NCBI GenBank assembly: GCA_946478665.1
Contig: CAMLCZ010000001.1
Coordinates: forward strand, 372,001-436,000
Length of the DNA: 64,000 nt
Source of the DNA: an uncultured Bartonella sp.
Lineage (GTDB): Bacteria > Pseudomonadota > Alphaproteobacteria > Rhizobiales > Rhizobiaceae
Direction: 5' to 3'
Every line of letters starts with the position of its first letter. Position 1 is the stretch's first letter. The notes under the pieces were generated by a model, which was not told the origin of the DNA, ran no database searches, and was given only the letters and a program-made list of their open reading frames with translations. The position numbers and the translations under genes were made by a program. Below are positions 9,410 through 21,551 of this stretch, in pieces.

Positions 9410-10381
9410 ATGAGCCAGTTAGAAAACAAAGAAAAGCGATTACAAAAAATTGATATTTTTCGAGGGTTGGCGCTCATCGGAATGGTTATTTACCATTTTA
9501 GCTGGGATTTAAGCTATTTTTCCTATATTTCACCAACAGTGCCGGCAACAGGAAGCCTGCGCATATTGGCACGTATTGTTGCATTCTGTTTCATTTTTAC
9601 GGCAGGTTTTAGTTTATATCTTGCCCATAAAAATGGAATCCGCTGGAAGCCATTCTGTAAAAGACTGGTTATTATAATACTCGCAGCCGCTCTTGTTTCT
9701 CTTGTAACATTTTTCATAATGCCCCAAGGTTTTATCTACTTTGGCATATTGCATGAAATTGCTTTAACAAGTCTGCTTGCGTTGATGTTCCTCTATACAC
9801 CGATAGTTTTCAACCTATTGGTTGCCGTTATTATTTTTATTCTCCCCTTCGCCTATCAATCAGATCTGTTCAGCTCTCCTCAACTCCTATGGCTGGGGCT
9901 TACACCTTCACCAAAACCATCGTTTGACTATGTTCCACTTTTTCCATGGTTTTCAGCCGGTTTATTCGGTTTAACTCTTGCGCGATTATTAGGAAGATAT
10001 AACGCACTTGATTTGTTGCAGAACGGAATAAAACCGCGCTGGCTCAATAGCTCATTACAATGGCTTGGAAAACACAGTCTTGTTTTTTATCTCATCCATC
10101 AACCAGTTTTATTGGTATTACTTTACGGTGTTTCCTTTATTGCGCCACCTTCAATCCATGCGTTAAGAGAACCCATGGAACAAGCTTGTGTTAGCGAATG
10201 TTCGGAAAAAGCTGGTAGAAATGTATGCACACAGTTTTGTTCATGTGTGTTCGATAGAATTGAAGCCCAAAACCTATTGCCAGATTTATCGAAAGGCGAA
10301 CTCAAAGAAGTTGATGAGCGGTTGCAAATCCCTATCAATATGTGTTGGAATAAAATAATGACAGATGCCGCAAAACCGTAG
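9410..10381 (+). CDS. DUF1624 / heparan-alpha-glucosaminide N-acetyltransferase-like membrane protein
   Basis: A 323-residue integral membrane protein. It opens with RLQKIDIFRGLALIGMVIYHFSWDLSYF, the catalytic-domain signature of the DUF1624/HGSNAT family, in which the membrane histidine is proposed to carry acetyl. About seven hydrophobic helices follow up to residue ~245, including KHSLVFYLIHQPVLL, also seen in acyltransferase-3 proteins. The last ~75 residues form a soluble Cys-rich tail with two CxxxC pairs (CVSEC, CTQFC) and a further CSC. The acceptor substrate is unknown; a cell-envelope glycan is an inference. A weak terminator follows the stop, and the MerR gene converges on it. Confidence 0.8.
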   Translation: MSQLENKEKRLQKIDIFRGLALIGMVIYHFSWDLSYFSYISPTVPATGSLRILARIVAFCFIFTAGFSLYLAHKNGIRWKPFCKRLVIIILAAALVSLVTFFIMPQGFIYFGILHEIALTSLLALMFLYTPIVFNLLVAVIIFILPFAYQSDLFSSPQLLWLGLTPSPKPSFDYVPLFPWFSAGLFGLTLARLLGRYNALDLLQNGIKPRWLNSSLQWLGKHSLVFYLIHQPVLLVLLYGVSFIAPPSIHALREPMEQACVSECSEKAGRNVCTQFCSCVFDRIEAQNLLPDLSKGELKEVDERLQIPINMCWNKIMTDAAKP

Positions 10382-10394
10382 CAATAAATTTATC

Positions 10395-10432
10395 GCCTAT
10401 TACAATGGAATTTTTAATAATGGGCTATTTTT
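10395..10432 (+). terminator. Possible terminator between the DUF1624 and MerR genes
   Basis: GCCTATTA at 10395-10402 pairs with TAATGGGC at 10418-10425 (one G-U pair), followed by TATTTTTAT. It lies directly after the plus-strand stop. The stem is short and weak, so the call is tentative. Confidence 0.4.
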
Positions 10433-10433
10433 A

Positions 10434-10820
10434 TTAACGGTTGACGCCCAGTTCTGCCAAGCGCTCAAAACATGTCTCATCCATGCGATCAAGTTCTCTT
10501 AATGCGTCATCAATATCGCGACGCATTTTTTTTAGCTCTTCCCGTTTTTCATCAATATTCGACAACAGGCTTTTTACCTTATTTTCGTCCTCAAGTGCGC
10601 CATCGGATATAATCAATAAATTGGATATTTCCGAAAGGGAAAAATTGAGCCGTCTTGCGCGCAATATCTGGCTAAGTTTGTTTCTATCCAGTTGCGTGTA
10701 AAGGCGGGTACGCCCTCGCCGAAGCGGCACCAAAAGCCCTTCGTCTTCATAATAACGCAATGTTCGTGTTGTTATGCCGAATTCGCGTGTTAACTCGCCT
10801 ATAGAATAATATTCATGCAT
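10434..10820 (-). CDS. MerR family transcriptional regulator
   Basis: A 128-residue regulator. The N-terminal YSIGELTREFGITTRTLRYYEDEGLL is the winged helix-turn-helix of MerR proteins; the ELDRNKL/ARRLNFSLSEISNLL part completes the DNA-binding domain, and residues ~75-115 form the dimerising coiled coil (EDENKVKSLLSNIDEKREELKKM). There is no Cys-rich effector region as in metal-sensing MerR, and no long drug-binding domain. The short form resembles the LiuR-type regulators of alphaproteobacteria that control acyl-CoA and branched-chain amino-acid catabolism, but no such genes are adjacent. Effector and targets unknown. Its promoter lies in the following 320-base gap. Confidence 0.88.
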   Translation of the reverse strand: MHEYYSIGELTREFGITTRTLRYYEDEGLLVPLRRGRTRLYTQLDRNKLSQILRARRLNFSLSEISNLLIISDGALEDENKVKSLLSNIDEKREELKKMRRDIDDALRELDRMDETCFERLAELGVNR

Positions 10821-11140
10821 CTACTTACCGGTCAAAACTGAATAGTTACCTATTAACTTACATTAGAGAGAACCAAGGATTAGTACAATATGATTGAAAT
10901 AAATAACGATATTATAACGCTGTTGTTTCCTAATTCATTCATTCAACAATAAATAATTATAGATCGATATTATATTATTCTGTTGATGAACACATCAGGA
11001 CCGATCGTCACAGCAATATAAAGAAAACATAAAGTTTAAAATACGCCGCCTCCCCCTATATCATTGATGCAAAGCCCGTTATATAACGGCAAAGATTATG
11101 GTTTGAACGTTTCCTATCGTCAGTGTAAAAGCGCCAAATT
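10821..11140. other. Divergent intergenic region between MerR gene and His-rich protein gene
   Basis: An AT-rich 320-base stretch without a convincing ORF. It must contain the promoters of both flanking genes. The only strong structure is the perfect palindrome CCGTTATATAACGG described separately. The segment next to the MerR start (GTTACCTATTAACTTAC) could hold an autoregulatory site, but I see no clear dyad. Confidence 0.5.
11076..11089. promoter_or_regulatory. Perfect 14-bp palindrome, possible operator
   Basis: CCGTTATATAACGG is a perfect inverted repeat without loop, located 51 bases upstream of the ATG at 11141. Its size and place suit a dimeric repressor site. It shares the GTTAT/ATAAC half-sites with Fur/Zur-type boxes but with shorter spacing, so no regulator can be named. 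Confidence 0.4.
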
Positions 11141-11560
11141 ATGCGGAAAAAAACTTGGATAATTAGTCTCGTTGTGTTGCTTGTAGTCGTGATGCTTGGT
11201 TTTCTCTCATTTACGCCATTCATCAATTACATCGGGAAATCAGAGCTTTACGCTTTTGCGCATGATAAAAACTATTGCCGTACAGATAGTTGTGACGAAG
11301 GTATCGCTTATGTTACCGAGCTTTTGCATAAGCAATCTGGCATATCGGAAAAAGATGTTCCGTGGTGCATGGCAACTAACAAAATCTATTACACTGATAT
11401 GCGTTTTCTCAATGGATTAAAGGTTAAATTTGCTGATTGGATGTACCAAACATGCGAGCGTAGCGAATTGACACTCGACGATGCCAACATTGAAATTGGA
11501 GATCACAATCATAATCATAATCACGACCACAACCATGGTGATGACGATGACAACGAGTAA
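11141..11560 (+). CDS. Membrane-anchored hypothetical protein with His/Asp-rich tail
   Basis: A 139-residue protein with one N-terminal transmembrane helix (about residues 6-25, WIISLVVLLVVVMLGFL), which is an anchor or uncleaved signal sequence, followed by a soluble domain outside the cytoplasm. That domain has four cysteines (NYC, DSC, PWC, QTC) that could form two disulfides. The last 20 residues alternate His and Asn/Asp and then run into Asp/Glu (HNHNHNHDHNH, then DDDDNE), a composition typical of metal-binding tails for Zn, Ni or Co. I do not recognise the family. It stands alone, behind the palindrome at 11076. The role in metal storage or delivery is an inference from composition only. 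Confidence 0.7.
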   Translation: MRKKTWIISLVVLLVVVMLGFLSFTPFINYIGKSELYAFAHDKNYCRTDSCDEGIAYVTELLHKQSGISEKDVPWCMATNKIYYTDMRFLNGLKVKFADWMYQTCERSELTLDDANIEIGDHNHNHNHDHNHGDDDDNE

Positions 11561-12385
<825 letters not shown>

Positions 12386-12561
12386 TAGCTCAGCATCTGC
12401 CAATGCATAATTACGCCCTGCCCGTGTGTGCTTATCTCTGGCATATGCATATTTACTTTAGACCCATACAGATTCAATTTTCGCTTATTTAATTTTGGCC
12501 TATTTAAGCGTGACCACTTAATCGTGGCTCATATAATCTCGGTACAGTTAACTCGAACATC

Positions 12562-12614
12562 GTTAACCTAGTTATAGTTAACCTAGTTCTAGTTGACCTA
12601 GTTCTAGCTGACCT
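12562..12614. repeat. 15-bp tandem repeat, about 3.5 copies
   Basis: Consecutive units are GTTAACCTAGTTATA, GTTAACCTAGTTCTA, GTTGACCTAGTTCTA and GCTGACCT, diverging gradually from left to right. It lies in the convergent gap between the VOC gene and rpoC. Upstream CAGTTAACTCG and CGTTAACC fragments suggest more decayed copies. Confidence 0.8.
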
Positions 12615-12672
12615 CTGATATTCACCCTTGATACATTTCAACTTGGCATAAACCTTGAAACAAAGCTTAATA

Positions 12673-12705
12673 AAAAAGCCCGGCAGTTACCTGCCGGGCT
12701 TTTTG
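12673..12705 (-). terminator. Rho-independent terminator of rpoC
   Basis: AGCCCGGCAG-TTAC-CTGCCGGGCT is a perfect 10-bp stem with a 4-base loop and an A/T-run on each side, placed 18 bases beyond the rpoC stop. It can work in both directions and may also stop the VOC transcript. Confidence 0.93.
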
Positions 12706-12722
12706 ATCTTCTGCTGAAATTA

Positions 12723-15700
12723 TTATTCAGCTGCTGTATGTGTCATATCCGTCAGCATGGCGTTTGCTGCTTCTCCACCAGTGGATTTGCGGCGTTCATC
12801 GACAATCAAATCATCGCGTGTTGTAGCAATACGACGAATTTGCGCGATTGTACCGCCTGTACCTGCTGGTATCAAACGTCCAACGATGACGTTTTCTTTC
12901 AGACCCTGCAATGTATCCATCTTGCCTGCAACAGCAGCCTCGGTGAGTACACGCGTGGTTTCTTGGAACGAAGCAGCCGATATGAATGAAGGTGTCTGCA
13001 ACGATGCCTTGGTAATACCCAACAGAACAGGATTACCGGAAGCCGGCTTCTTGCCCTCTTCAATCAGACGGTCATTAACTTCATCGAGCTCGATACGGTC
13101 AACATTGTCGCCTGCAATATAGCCTGAATCACCGGCTTCGGTAATTTCGACTTTCTGCAGCATTTGACGAACGATAACTTCGATGTGCTTATCGTTGATG
13201 ACAACACCCTGAAGACGATAAACTTCTTGAATCTCGTTAACGAGATAAGATGCCAAAGCTTCAACACCTTTAATAGCCAAGATGTCGTGTGGTGCAGGAA
13301 GACCGTCAAGGATGTAATCACCTTTTTCGATCTGGTCACCATCTTGCAAGTGGAATGGTTTTCCTTTCGGAATGAGATATTCCACTGCCTCAACCGTCTC
13401 GTCATTAGGCTCGATCATGATGCGGCGCTTGTTCTTATAGTCGCGACCAAAGCGGATTGTACCGTCAATTTCAGCGATGATAGCATGATCTTTTGGACGA
13501 CGTGCTTCGAACAATTCGGCAACACGCGGAAGACCACCGGTAATATCTTTCGTCTTGGCACTTTCAAGTGGTAGACGACCGATAACGTCACCGGCCATGA
13601 CATGGGAGCCTGGTTCAACAGAAAGAATGGTTTCAACTGACATCATATAACGAGCTTCGCCACCCTTGGATAGTTTGGCAATTTTGCTGCCCTTCTTATC
13701 CGAATGAATAACGATAGCTGGTTTCAGGTCAGATCCACGTGGGTTAGCACGCCAATCAATAACCTGACGTTTTGTGATACCTGTTGACTCATCAGCTGTT
13801 TCTGTGACTGACAGGCCATCGACCATGTCTTCAAATCCGACATAACCTTCAACTTCTGTCATGATAGGCCGTGTATATGGATCCCATTCCGCGATACGCT
13901 GACCACGTTTAACAACATCGCCATCATCAACAAAAATACGTGCACCATATGTAATACGGTGTGAAGCACGCTCTTTGCCGCTGTCATCTTTAATGAGAAC
14001 AGCCATGTTACGACCCATAACAACCAAGTGTCCTTCTGAATCGCGAACGACATTACGGTTACGAAGTTCAACCTTACCTTCATAAGAAGCTTCAAGGTAT
14101 GATGTGTCCACAACCTGAGCAGTACCACCTAAGTGGAATGTACGCATGGTCAACTGGGTACCTGGTTCACCAATAGACTGGGCAGCAATAACACCAACAG
14201 CCTCGCCCTGATTAACCGGCGTACCACGTGCCAAATCGCGGCCATAACATTTCGCACAAACACCAAGACGGGTTTCACAGGTCAATGCAGAACGGATTTG
14301 AACAGACTGGATACCAGCTTCTTCAATAACCGCCACATCTGCTTCCTCGATCATACGGCCACCTTCAACGATAACCTCTCCTGTAACAGGATGAAGAATA
14401 TCAAGAAGAGCAGTACGTCCAAGGATACGCTGACCGAGAGACGCCACAACCTGACCGGCATCAACGATTGGCTGCATTGTCAGACCTTTGTCTGTTCCGC
14501 AATCAACCGCTGAAATGATGGCGTCCTGAGCAACGTCAACCAAACGACGGGTTAGGTAACCCGAGTTAGCAGTCTTCAACGCTGTATCAGCCAAACCTTT
14601 ACGGGCACCGTGTGTCGAGTTGAAGTACTCGTTCACTGTCAAGCCTTCTTTAAAGTTTGAAATGATCGGTGTTTCGATAATTTCACCAGAAGGTTTAGCC
14701 ATCAAACCACGCATACCACCGAGCTGCTTCATCTGGTTCGGCGAACCACGAGCACCTGAGTGAGACATCATGTAAATCGAATTCATTGGCTTTTGACGAC
14801 CTGTTTCCGGATCAAATTCAACAGCCTGAATACGCTTCATCATTTCGTCAGCAACGCGGTCTGTACATTTACCCCAAGCGTCAACAACCTTATTGTATTT
14901 TTCGCCTTGAGTAATCAAACCATCATTATATTGCTGTTCATATTCCTTGGCCAAAGCTTCTGTCTCTTGAACAAGACGAGCCTTGCTTTCAGGAATAACC
15001 ATATCGTCTTTACCGAACGAAATACCTGCACGGCAAGCATTCGCAAAGCCAAGAGACATGATACGGTCACAGAACATAACCGTTTCTTTCTGACCGCAGT
15101 GACGATAGACATGGTCAATCATCTTAGAAATGTTTTTCTTGGTCATTTCCTGATTAACAATGTCAAACTTGACATTTGCGCTCTTAGGCAATGTTTCACC
15201 AATAATCAAACGACCTGGTGTGGTATCATAAATCTTTGTTACCACATTGCCGTCAGCATCGACGCTCTTTACGCGGCCTTTGATTTTTGTGTGAAGTGTC
15301 ACAACCTTGTTATCCAAGGCGTGTTGCAATTCACCCATATCACCAAATGCCATACCTTCACCCGGTTCGTGCTCACACACGATAGAAAGGTAATAAAGTC
15401 CAAGAACCATATCCTGTGACGGAACAATAATTGGTGCACCATTGGCTGGATGCAAAATATTATTGGTCGACATCATCAAAACACGGGCTTCCAACTGTGC
15501 CTCAAGTGAAAGCGGCACGTGAACAGCCATCTGGTCACCGTCGAAGTCGGCATTAAATGCCGCACAAACCAAAGGATGTAGCTGAATAGCTTTACCTTCA
15601 ATCAGGGTTGGCTCAAATGCCTGAATACCCAATCTATGAAGCGTTGGAGCGCGGTTCAAAAGAACTGGATGTTCGCGGATAACCTCTTCCAAGATATCCC

Positions 15701-16931
15701 AAACTTCCGGACGTTCTTTTTCTACCAGCTTCTTTGCCTGCTTAACTGTTGAAGAGAAGCCTTTTGCGTCAAGACGAGCATAAATAAATGGTTTGAACAA
15801 TTCCAAAGCCATTTTCTTAGGCAAGCCGCATTGATGCAATTTCAACTCCGGACCAGTCACAATAACCGAACGACCGGAGTAATCAACGCGCTTACCAAGC
15901 AAGTTCTGACGGAAACGACCCTGCTTACCTTTCAGCATATCTGAAAGCGATTTCAGTGGACGTTTGTTGGCACCGGTAATGACACGGCCGCGACGACCAT
16001 TATCAAACAATGCATCGACAGCTTCCTGCAACATACGCTTTTCATTGCGAACGATGATCCCAGGAGCGCGCAGTTCAATTAAGCGTTTCAAACGATTGTT
16101 ACGGTTAATCACACGACGATAAAGATCGTTTAGATCTGATGTCGCAAACCGTCCACCATCAAGTGGTACCAAAGGACGCAAATCTGGTGGAATAACTGGA
16201 ACAACCTTCATAATCATCCACTCAGGACGATTACCAGACTCAAGGAAATTCTCAACGATCTTGAGACGTTTCATGAGCTTTTTGGTCTTCAGCTCTGAAG
16301 TTGTTTCAGCCAATTCGCTGCGCAGATCGCCAGCAATTTTCTGCAAATCCATTGCGGCCAAAAGCTCATAAATAGCTTCAGCACCAATCAAAGCAGTAAA
16401 CTGGTCTTCGCCAAACTCATCAACAGCAATCATATATTCTTCTTCAGAAAGAAGCTGATGCATTTTGAGAGATGTTAAACCTGGCTCCGTAACAATGTAA
16501 TTTTCGAAATACAATACACGCTCGATATCCTTAAGTGTCATATCAAGCAATGTACCAATACGGCTTGGAAGTGATTTCAAAAACCAGATGTGAGCAACTG
16601 GCGCAGCCAATTCAATATGCCCCATGCGCTCACGACGCACGCGGGAAAGTGTAACTTCAACACCACACTTTTCACATATAATGCCCTTATATTTCATACG
16701 CTTGTATTTGCCGCAAAGACATTCATAATCTTTGATAGGGCCAAAAATACGCGCACAAAATAAACCGTCACGTTCTGGCTTGAACGTGCGGTAGTTAATG
16801 GTCTCAGGCTTTTTGATCTCGCCGTAAGACCAGGACAGAATCTTCTCAGGGCTTGCAATTGATATCCGAATTGAATCGAATGTCAGTGCAGGTGCCTGAG
16901 GATTGAAAAGATTCATGACCTCTTGGTTCAT
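12723..16931 (-). CDS. rpoC: DNA-directed RNA polymerase subunit beta'
   Basis: A 1402-residue beta' subunit, the normal alphaproteobacterial length. Visible landmarks are the N-terminal zinc finger [20 protein letters not shown], the catalytic magnesium motif NADFDGDQM in the active centre, the bridge-helix/trigger-loop region, and the second zinc cluster with [15 protein letters not shown]. The ATG at 16931 follows AAGGAGAACGG at ideal spacing and gives the [11 protein letters not shown] start; the earlier TTG in frame is rejected. It is the last gene of the rplKAJL-rpoBC block, 148 bases after rpoB, and ends at a strong terminator, so no rpsL-rpsG-fusA genes follow. Confidence 0.99.
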   Translation of the reverse strand: MNQEVMNLFNPQAPALTFDSIRISIASPEKILSWSYGEIKKPETINYRTFKPERDGLFCARIFGPIKDYECLCGKYKRMKYKGIICEKCGVEVTLSRVRRERMGHIELAAPVAHIWFLKSLPSRIGTLLDMTLKDIERVLYFENYIVTEPGLTSLKMHQLLSEEEYMIAVDEFGEDQFTALIGAEAIYELLAAMDLQKIAGDLRSELAETTSELKTKKLMKRLKIVENFLESGNRPEWMIMKVVPVIPPDLRPLVPLDGGRFATSDLNDLYRRVINRNNRLKRLIELRAPGIIVRNEKRMLQEAVDALFDNGRRGRVITGANKRPLKSLSDMLKGKQGRFRQNLLGKRVDYSGRSVIVTGPELKLHQCGLPKKMALELFKPFIYARLDAKGFSSTVKQAKKLVEKERPEVWDILEEVIREHPVLLNRAPTLHRLGIQAFEPTLIEGKAIQLHPLVCAAFNADFDGDQMAVHVPLSLEAQLEARVLMMSTNNILHPANGAPIIVPSQDMVLGLYYLSIVCEHEPGEGMAFGDMGELQHALDNKVVTLHTKIKGRVKSVDADGNVVTKIYDTTPGRLIIGETLPKSANVKFDIVNQEMTKKNISKMIDHVYRHCGQKETVMFCDRIMSLGFANACRAGISFGKDDMVIPESKARLVQETEALAKEYEQQYNDGLITQGEKYNKVVDAWGKCTDRVADEMMKRIQAVEFDPETGRQKPMNSIYMMSHSGARGSPNQMKQLGGMRGLMAKPSGEIIETPIISNFKEGLTVNEYFNSTHGARKGLADTALKTANSGYLTRRLVDVAQDAIISAVDCGTDKGLTMQPIVDAGQVVASLGQRILGRTALLDILHPVTGEVIVEGGRMIEEADVAVIEEAGIQSVQIRSALTCETRLGVCAKCYGRDLARGTPVNQGEAVGVIAAQSIGEPGTQLTMRTFHLGGTAQVVDTSYLEASYEGKVELRNRNVVRDSEGHLVVMGRNMAVLIKDDSGKERASHRITYGARIFVDDGDVVKRGQRIAEWDPYTRPIMTEVEGYVGFEDMVDGLSVTETADESTGITKRQVIDWRANPRGSDLKPAIVIHSDKKGSKIAKLSKGGEARYMMSVETILSVEPGSHVMAGDVIGRLPLESAKTKDITGGLPRVAELFEARRPKDHAIIAEIDGTIRFGRDYKNKRRIMIEPNDETVEAVEYLIPKGKPFHLQDGDQIEKGDYILDGLPAPHDILAIKGVEALASYLVNEIQEVYRLQGVVINDKHIEVIVRQMLQKVEITEAGDSGYIAGDNVDRIELDEVNDRLIEEGKKPASGNPVLLGITKASLQTPSFISAASFQETTRVLTEAAVAGKMDTLQGLKENVIVGRLIPAGTGGTIAQIRRIATTRDDLIVDERRKSTGGEAANAMLTDMTHTAAE

Positions 16932-17079
16932 GCCGTTCTCCTTCAAGGGCTCTTCAGAACCCGTTGCGATACGCTACAATTTTTAAACACAAATGTAGCT
17001 ATCTCAATAGAAATCCAAATGATTCAGCTTTCCATAAAAGCCAAAAAGAGGCGCGCCCTAAAGGCGCACCCTTATTTCT

Positions 17080-20000
17080 TTATTCAGCTGCATCTGGCAG
17101 TGTATCGTTTGCCTGTTGTGCTAAAAGCTCACGCGTATCATCAAGCTCAACATTGAGCCCCAACGAACGCATTTCTTTTACCAACACATTGAAGCTTTCC
17201 GGTATACCAGCTTCAAATGTATCATCACCGCGCACAATAGCTTCGTACACTTTCGTACGCCCAGCAACATCGTCCGACTTAACAGTCAGCATTTCTTGCA
17301 GAGTATACGCTGCGCCATAAGCCTCGAGAGCCCAGACTTCCATTTCACCAAAACGCTGTCCACCAAATTGCGCTTTACCGCCCAATGGCTGCTGCGTTAC
17401 CAACGAGTATGGACCAATCGAACGAGCGTGAATCTTGTCATCGACCAGATGGTGAAGTTTAAGCATATAAATGTAGCCCACTGTCACCCGACGATCAAAT
17501 GGTTCACCCGTACGTCCGTCGAATAGCTGTACCTGCCCCGTTGTTGCCAAACCAGCCTCGCTCAACATTTCGTTGATATCGGCATCGTGTGCACCATCGA
17601 AAACTGGTGTTGCTATTGATACACCACGTTTCATCTGTCCGGCCAAACGAACAATGCTTTCATCATCGTATTGACGGATTGGCTCATTACGATCGTTATC
17701 AGGAATGATATCCTCGATCCGTTGCCGTAATGGTTGAATGTCACCAGACTTTTGATAAGTCTCCAACAATTTACCAACCTGCTTGCCCAAACCGGCACAA
17801 GCCCAACCCAAGTGTGTCTCAAGAATCTGCCCGACGTTCATTCGGCTTGGCACACCAAGGGGGTTCAACACGATATCCGCATGCGTTCCATCTTCAAGGA
17901 ATGGCATGTCTTCAATTGGCAATATGCGTGAAACAACACCCTTATTACCGTGACGACCAGCCATCTTGTCACCTGGTTGGATTTTGCGCTTAACAGCAAC
18001 AAAAACCTTAACCATTTTCATCACGCCTGGAGGCATTTCGTCGCCGCGCTGAACTTTCTCAACCTTGTCCATAAAGCGACGTTGCAATGCTTCCTTGGAC
18101 TCGTCGTATTGCTTACGCAATGCTTCGATTTCGCCCTGAAGCTTTTCATCTTCAACCGCAAATTGCCACCATTGTGACCGAGGATATTCACCCATTACAG
18201 ATTCATTCAAGGATGTACCCTTCTTGAATCCCTTAGGTCCTTCGATTGCAACTTTACCATTCAGCATATCAACAAGACGTGCATAAACGCTACGATCAAG
18301 AATTGACTGCTCGTCATCACGGTCTTTGGCCAAACGTTCAATTTCTTCACGTTCAATTGCCATTGCACGCTCGTCTTTTTCAACGCCATGGCGATTGAAA
18401 ACACGAACTTCAACAACCGTACCAAATGTCCCCGGAGGCATACGCATGGATGTATCACGAACATCCGAAGCCTTTTCACCAAATATTGCACGCAGAAGCT
18501 TTTCTTCCGGTGTCATTGGGCTTTCGCCCTTTGGTGTGATTTTACCGACAAGGATATCACCTGGTTGAACTTCCGCACCGATATAAACAATGCCTGCTTC
18601 GTCAAGGTTTTTCAAAGCCTCTTCCGAGACATTCGGTATATCGCGGGTGATTTCCTCAGGTCCGAGCTTTGTATCACGTGCAGATACTTCGAATTCCTCA
18701 ATATGAATAGAGGTAAACACGTCTTCTGCAACGATACGCTCAGAAAGAAGAATAGCATCTTCGTAGTTGTAACCGTTCCAAGGCATAAATGCCACGAGCA
18801 CGTTACGACCAAGTGCCAAATCACCAAGATCCGTTGATGGACCATCGGCAATAATATCGCCTTTCTGGATATGATCGCCAACGCGAACCAATGGACGCTG
18901 ATTAATACATGTCGACTGGTTGGAGCGTTGGAATTTGTGCAAGCGATAAATATCAACACCAGACTTGGAAGGATCCAGATCTTCTGTTGCACGAATAACA
19001 ATACGCGTTGCGTCAACTTGGTCAACAATACCACCACGCTTTGCACCGATAGCCGCACCAGAGTCACGCGCAACGATTGGTTCCATACCGGTACCAACAA
19101 AAGGCGCTTCTGCACGCAGCAGTGGAACAGCCTGACGTTGCATGTTTGAACCCATCAGAGCGCGGTTAGCGTCGTCGTTTTCCAAGAATGGAATAAGAGC
19201 AGCAGCAACCGACACCAACTGTTTCGGTGAAACGTCCATCAAATCGATATGATCACTTGGCGCCATCAAAACTTCACCAGCATGACGACAGACAACAAAT
19301 TCTTCCTTGAATTTACCGTCTTCAGTCAGTGATGAATTGGCCTGTGCAACATAGTGCTTGGACTCTTCCATCGCTGAAAGATAGACCACTTCACGTGTTA
19401 CCTTGCCATCTACGATTTTTCTGTATGGGCTTTCAATAAAGCCATACTTGTTAACTCTCGCAAATGTAGCAAGCGAGTTAATCAAACCGATGTTCGGACC
19501 TTCTGGCGTTTCAATAGGACAAATACGACCATAGTGTGTTGGATGCACGTCACGAACTTCAAAGCCAGCACGTTCACGTGTCAAACCACCAGGTCCCAAT
19601 GCTGATAAACGACGCTTATGCGTAATCTCGGACAATGGGTTTGTCTGATCCATAAACTGTGACAGCTGAGACGAACCAAAGAACTCACGAACAGCAGCGG
19701 CAGCAGGCTTAGCATTAATCAAATCCTGCGGCATAACTGTGTCAATTTCAATTGACGACATACGTTCCTTGATTGCACGTTCCATACGCAGCAAACCGAC
19801 GCGATATTGATTTTCCATCAACTCACCAACCGAACGAACACGACGGTTGCCTAAGTTATCAATATCATCGATTTCACCGCGTCCATCGCGCAGCTCAACC
19901 AACATCTTCACAACGGCCAAGATATCTTCCTTGCGCAAGATACGAACTGTATCTGGGCAATCAAGATCAAGTCGCATGTTCATCTTCACACGACCAACAG

Positions 20001-21225
20001 CTGAAAGATCATAGCGCTCTGGGTCAAAGAACAATGAATCAAACATGGCTTCTGCCGTATCCATTGTTGGAGGTTCACCAGGACGCATAACGCGATAAAT
20101 ATCAAACAGCGCATCTTGACGGCTCTGATTTTTATCAGCAGCCAAAGTATTGCGAATATATGCACCAATGTTTACGTGATCGATATCAAGAACATTGATC
20201 TCATCAACACCAGTATCAAGCAGAACTTTTAAAGTCTTTTCGTCAATTTCATCGCCAGCTTCGAGATAGATCTCACCAGTTTCATAATTGACAATATCTT
20301 CTGCCAAATAGGATCCATAAAGATCATCTTCATTGGCTTTGATTGCTTTCAAGCCATTTTCAGCCAAAACTCTTGCAGCACGTGCGGTAAGTTTTTTGCC
20401 GGCTTCGGCAACGACTTCACCGCTGTCCGCATCAACCAAATCTGATACCAGCTTTAGGCCTTTAAAACGATCTACCGTATAAGGAATACGCCAGCCATCT
20501 TTGGCACGCTTAAACGTAATCGTATTATAGAATGTTGACAGAATATCCTGACCGTCCATACCAAGTGCCATCAAAACACTTGTGACAGGTATTTTACGGC
20601 GACGGTCGATACGGGCATATACAATATCTTTTGCGTCAAATTCGATATCGAGCCAAGAACCACGATAAGGAATTATGCGCGCAGCAAACAGAAGTTTGCC
20701 TGACGAATGGGATTTACCTTTATCATGATCAAAAAATACACCAGGTGAACGGTGCATCTGTGACACGATAACGCGTTCTGTACCATTAACAATAAAGGTA
20801 CCATTGTCTGTCATCAGCGGCATATCGCCCATATAGACATCCTGTTCCTTGATATCTTTAATATCTTTAGAACCAGTATCCTCATCAATATCGAACACGA
20901 TCAGACGCAGCGTCACCTTCAAAGGTGCAGCATATGTCAGGTCACGTTGTCTACATTCTTCCACATCAAATTTTGGCGGATCAAATTCATACCGAACAAA
21001 TTCAAGCATAGACGCGCCGGAAAAGTCAGTAATCGGGAATACCGATTTAAATACCGCCTGCAAGCCTTCGTCTGCCCGACCACCCTTTGGTTCTTCAACC
21101 ATCAGGAATTGGTCGTATGATGCCTTCTGAACCTCAATAAGGTTCGGCATCTGCGCCACTTCGGGAATCTTACCAAAAAACTTGCGTACGCGCTTACGAC
21201 CGTTGAATGATAGGGTCTGAGCCAT
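17080..21225 (-). CDS. rpoB: DNA-directed RNA polymerase subunit beta
   Basis: A 1381-residue beta subunit. The rifampicin-pocket region is readable ([33 protein letters not shown]) and carries the usual sensitive-type residues S, D and H at the common resistance sites. Other landmarks are the [21 protein letters not shown] fork region, [13 protein letters not shown] in the C-terminal catalytic part, and the C-terminal clamp segment. The ATG at 21225 has GAGGAGCGACG in front of it; a longer frame from 21267 is not supported. It follows rplL after a 360-base spacer with hairpins and precedes rpoC. Confidence 0.99.
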   Translation of the reverse strand: MAQTLSFNGRKRVRKFFGKIPEVAQMPNLIEVQKASYDQFLMVEEPKGGRADEGLQAVFKSVFPITDFSGASMLEFVRYEFDPPKFDVEECRQRDLTYAAPLKVTLRLIVFDIDEDTGSKDIKDIKEQDVYMGDMPLMTDNGTFIVNGTERVIVSQMHRSPGVFFDHDKGKSHSSGKLLFAARIIPYRGSWLDIEFDAKDIVYARIDRRRKIPVTSVLMALGMDGQDILSTFYNTITFKRAKDGWRIPYTVDRFKGLKLVSDLVDADSGEVVAEAGKKLTARAARVLAENGLKAIKANEDDLYGSYLAEDIVNYETGEIYLEAGDEIDEKTLKVLLDTGVDEINVLDIDHVNIGAYIRNTLAADKNQSRQDALFDIYRVMRPGEPPTMDTAEAMFDSLFFDPERYDLSAVGRVKMNMRLDLDCPDTVRILRKEDILAVVKMLVELRDGRGEIDDIDNLGNRRVRSVGELMENQYRVGLLRMERAIKERMSSIEIDTVMPQDLINAKPAAAAVREFFGSSQLSQFMDQTNPLSEITHKRRLSALGPGGLTRERAGFEVRDVHPTHYGRICPIETPEGPNIGLINSLATFARVNKYGFIESPYRKIVDGKVTREVVYLSAMEESKHYVAQANSSLTEDGKFKEEFVVCRHAGEVLMAPSDHIDLMDVSPKQLVSVAAALIPFLENDDANRALMGSNMQRQAVPLLRAEAPFVGTGMEPIVARDSGAAIGAKRGGIVDQVDATRIVIRATEDLDPSKSGVDIYRLHKFQRSNQSTCINQRPLVRVGDHIQKGDIIADGPSTDLGDLALGRNVLVAFMPWNGYNYEDAILLSERIVAEDVFTSIHIEEFEVSARDTKLGPEEITRDIPNVSEEALKNLDEAGIVYIGAEVQPGDILVGKITPKGESPMTPEEKLLRAIFGEKASDVRDTSMRMPPGTFGTVVEVRVFNRHGVEKDERAMAIEREEIERLAKDRDDEQSILDRSVYARLVDMLNGKVAIEGPKGFKKGTSLNESVMGEYPRSQWWQFAVEDEKLQGEIEALRKQYDESKEALQRRFMDKVEKVQRGDEMPPGVMKMVKVFVAVKRKIQPGDKMAGRHGNKGVVSRILPIEDMPFLEDGTHADIVLNPLGVPSRMNVGQILETHLGWACAGLGKQVGKLLETYQKSGDIQPLRQRIEDIIPDNDRNEPIRQYDDESIVRLAGQMKRGVSIATPVFDGAHDADINEMLSEAGLATTGQVQLFDGRTGEPFDRRVTVGYIYMLKLHHLVDDKIHARSIGPYSLVTQQPLGGKAQFGGQRFGEMEVWALEAYGAAYTLQEMLTVKSDDVAGRTKVYEAIVRGDDTFEAGIPESFNVLVKEMRSLGLNVELDDTRELLAQQANDTLPDAAE

Positions 21226-21482
21226 CGTCGCTCCTCGATCTTCACTTTTATGAGTATCGTTACTCAATGAAAAGCATTACATCATCAGTTTGCCATCGCA
21301 AACCAGCTCATCTGAAACCACAGGTTCCAGCACTCTTAATCTTAGTCACCTACAACTGAAACAATCATCCGTTTCAAGCAAACAACCTAACATCCCAATG
21401 CAACCGGAATGTTTTATTCCACCAAAGACCGACGATCAACCATCCATTCGTTGATACCATTGCCGGAGCCTTGAACGGGCAT

Positions 21483-21526
21483 AAACCCGTTTCCTGACAG
21501 CCACCGAACTGTCAGGAAAAGGGTTT
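21483..21526 (-). promoter_or_regulatory. Long hairpin in the rplL-rpoB spacer
   Basis: Arms AAACCCGTTTCCTGACAG (21483-21500) and CTGTCAGGAAAAGGGTTT (21509-21526) pair over 18 bases with a single mismatch. There is no T-run. In E. coli the same spacer carries an attenuator and an RNase III cut site, so this is a candidate processing or attenuation element by position. Confidence 0.6.
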
Positions 21527-21551
21527 AGAATTTACCACTCTTAACGAGTAA

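Noticed and set aside
11076-11089. Palindrome as a Zur box
   Set aside because: Half-sites look similar but the spacing is three bases too short for the usual box; kept only as an unassigned operator candidate.
14760-15419. 219-codon frame opposite rpoC
   Set aside because: Antisense shadow of a highly conserved gene; its Cys/His/Asn-rich translation is not protein-like.
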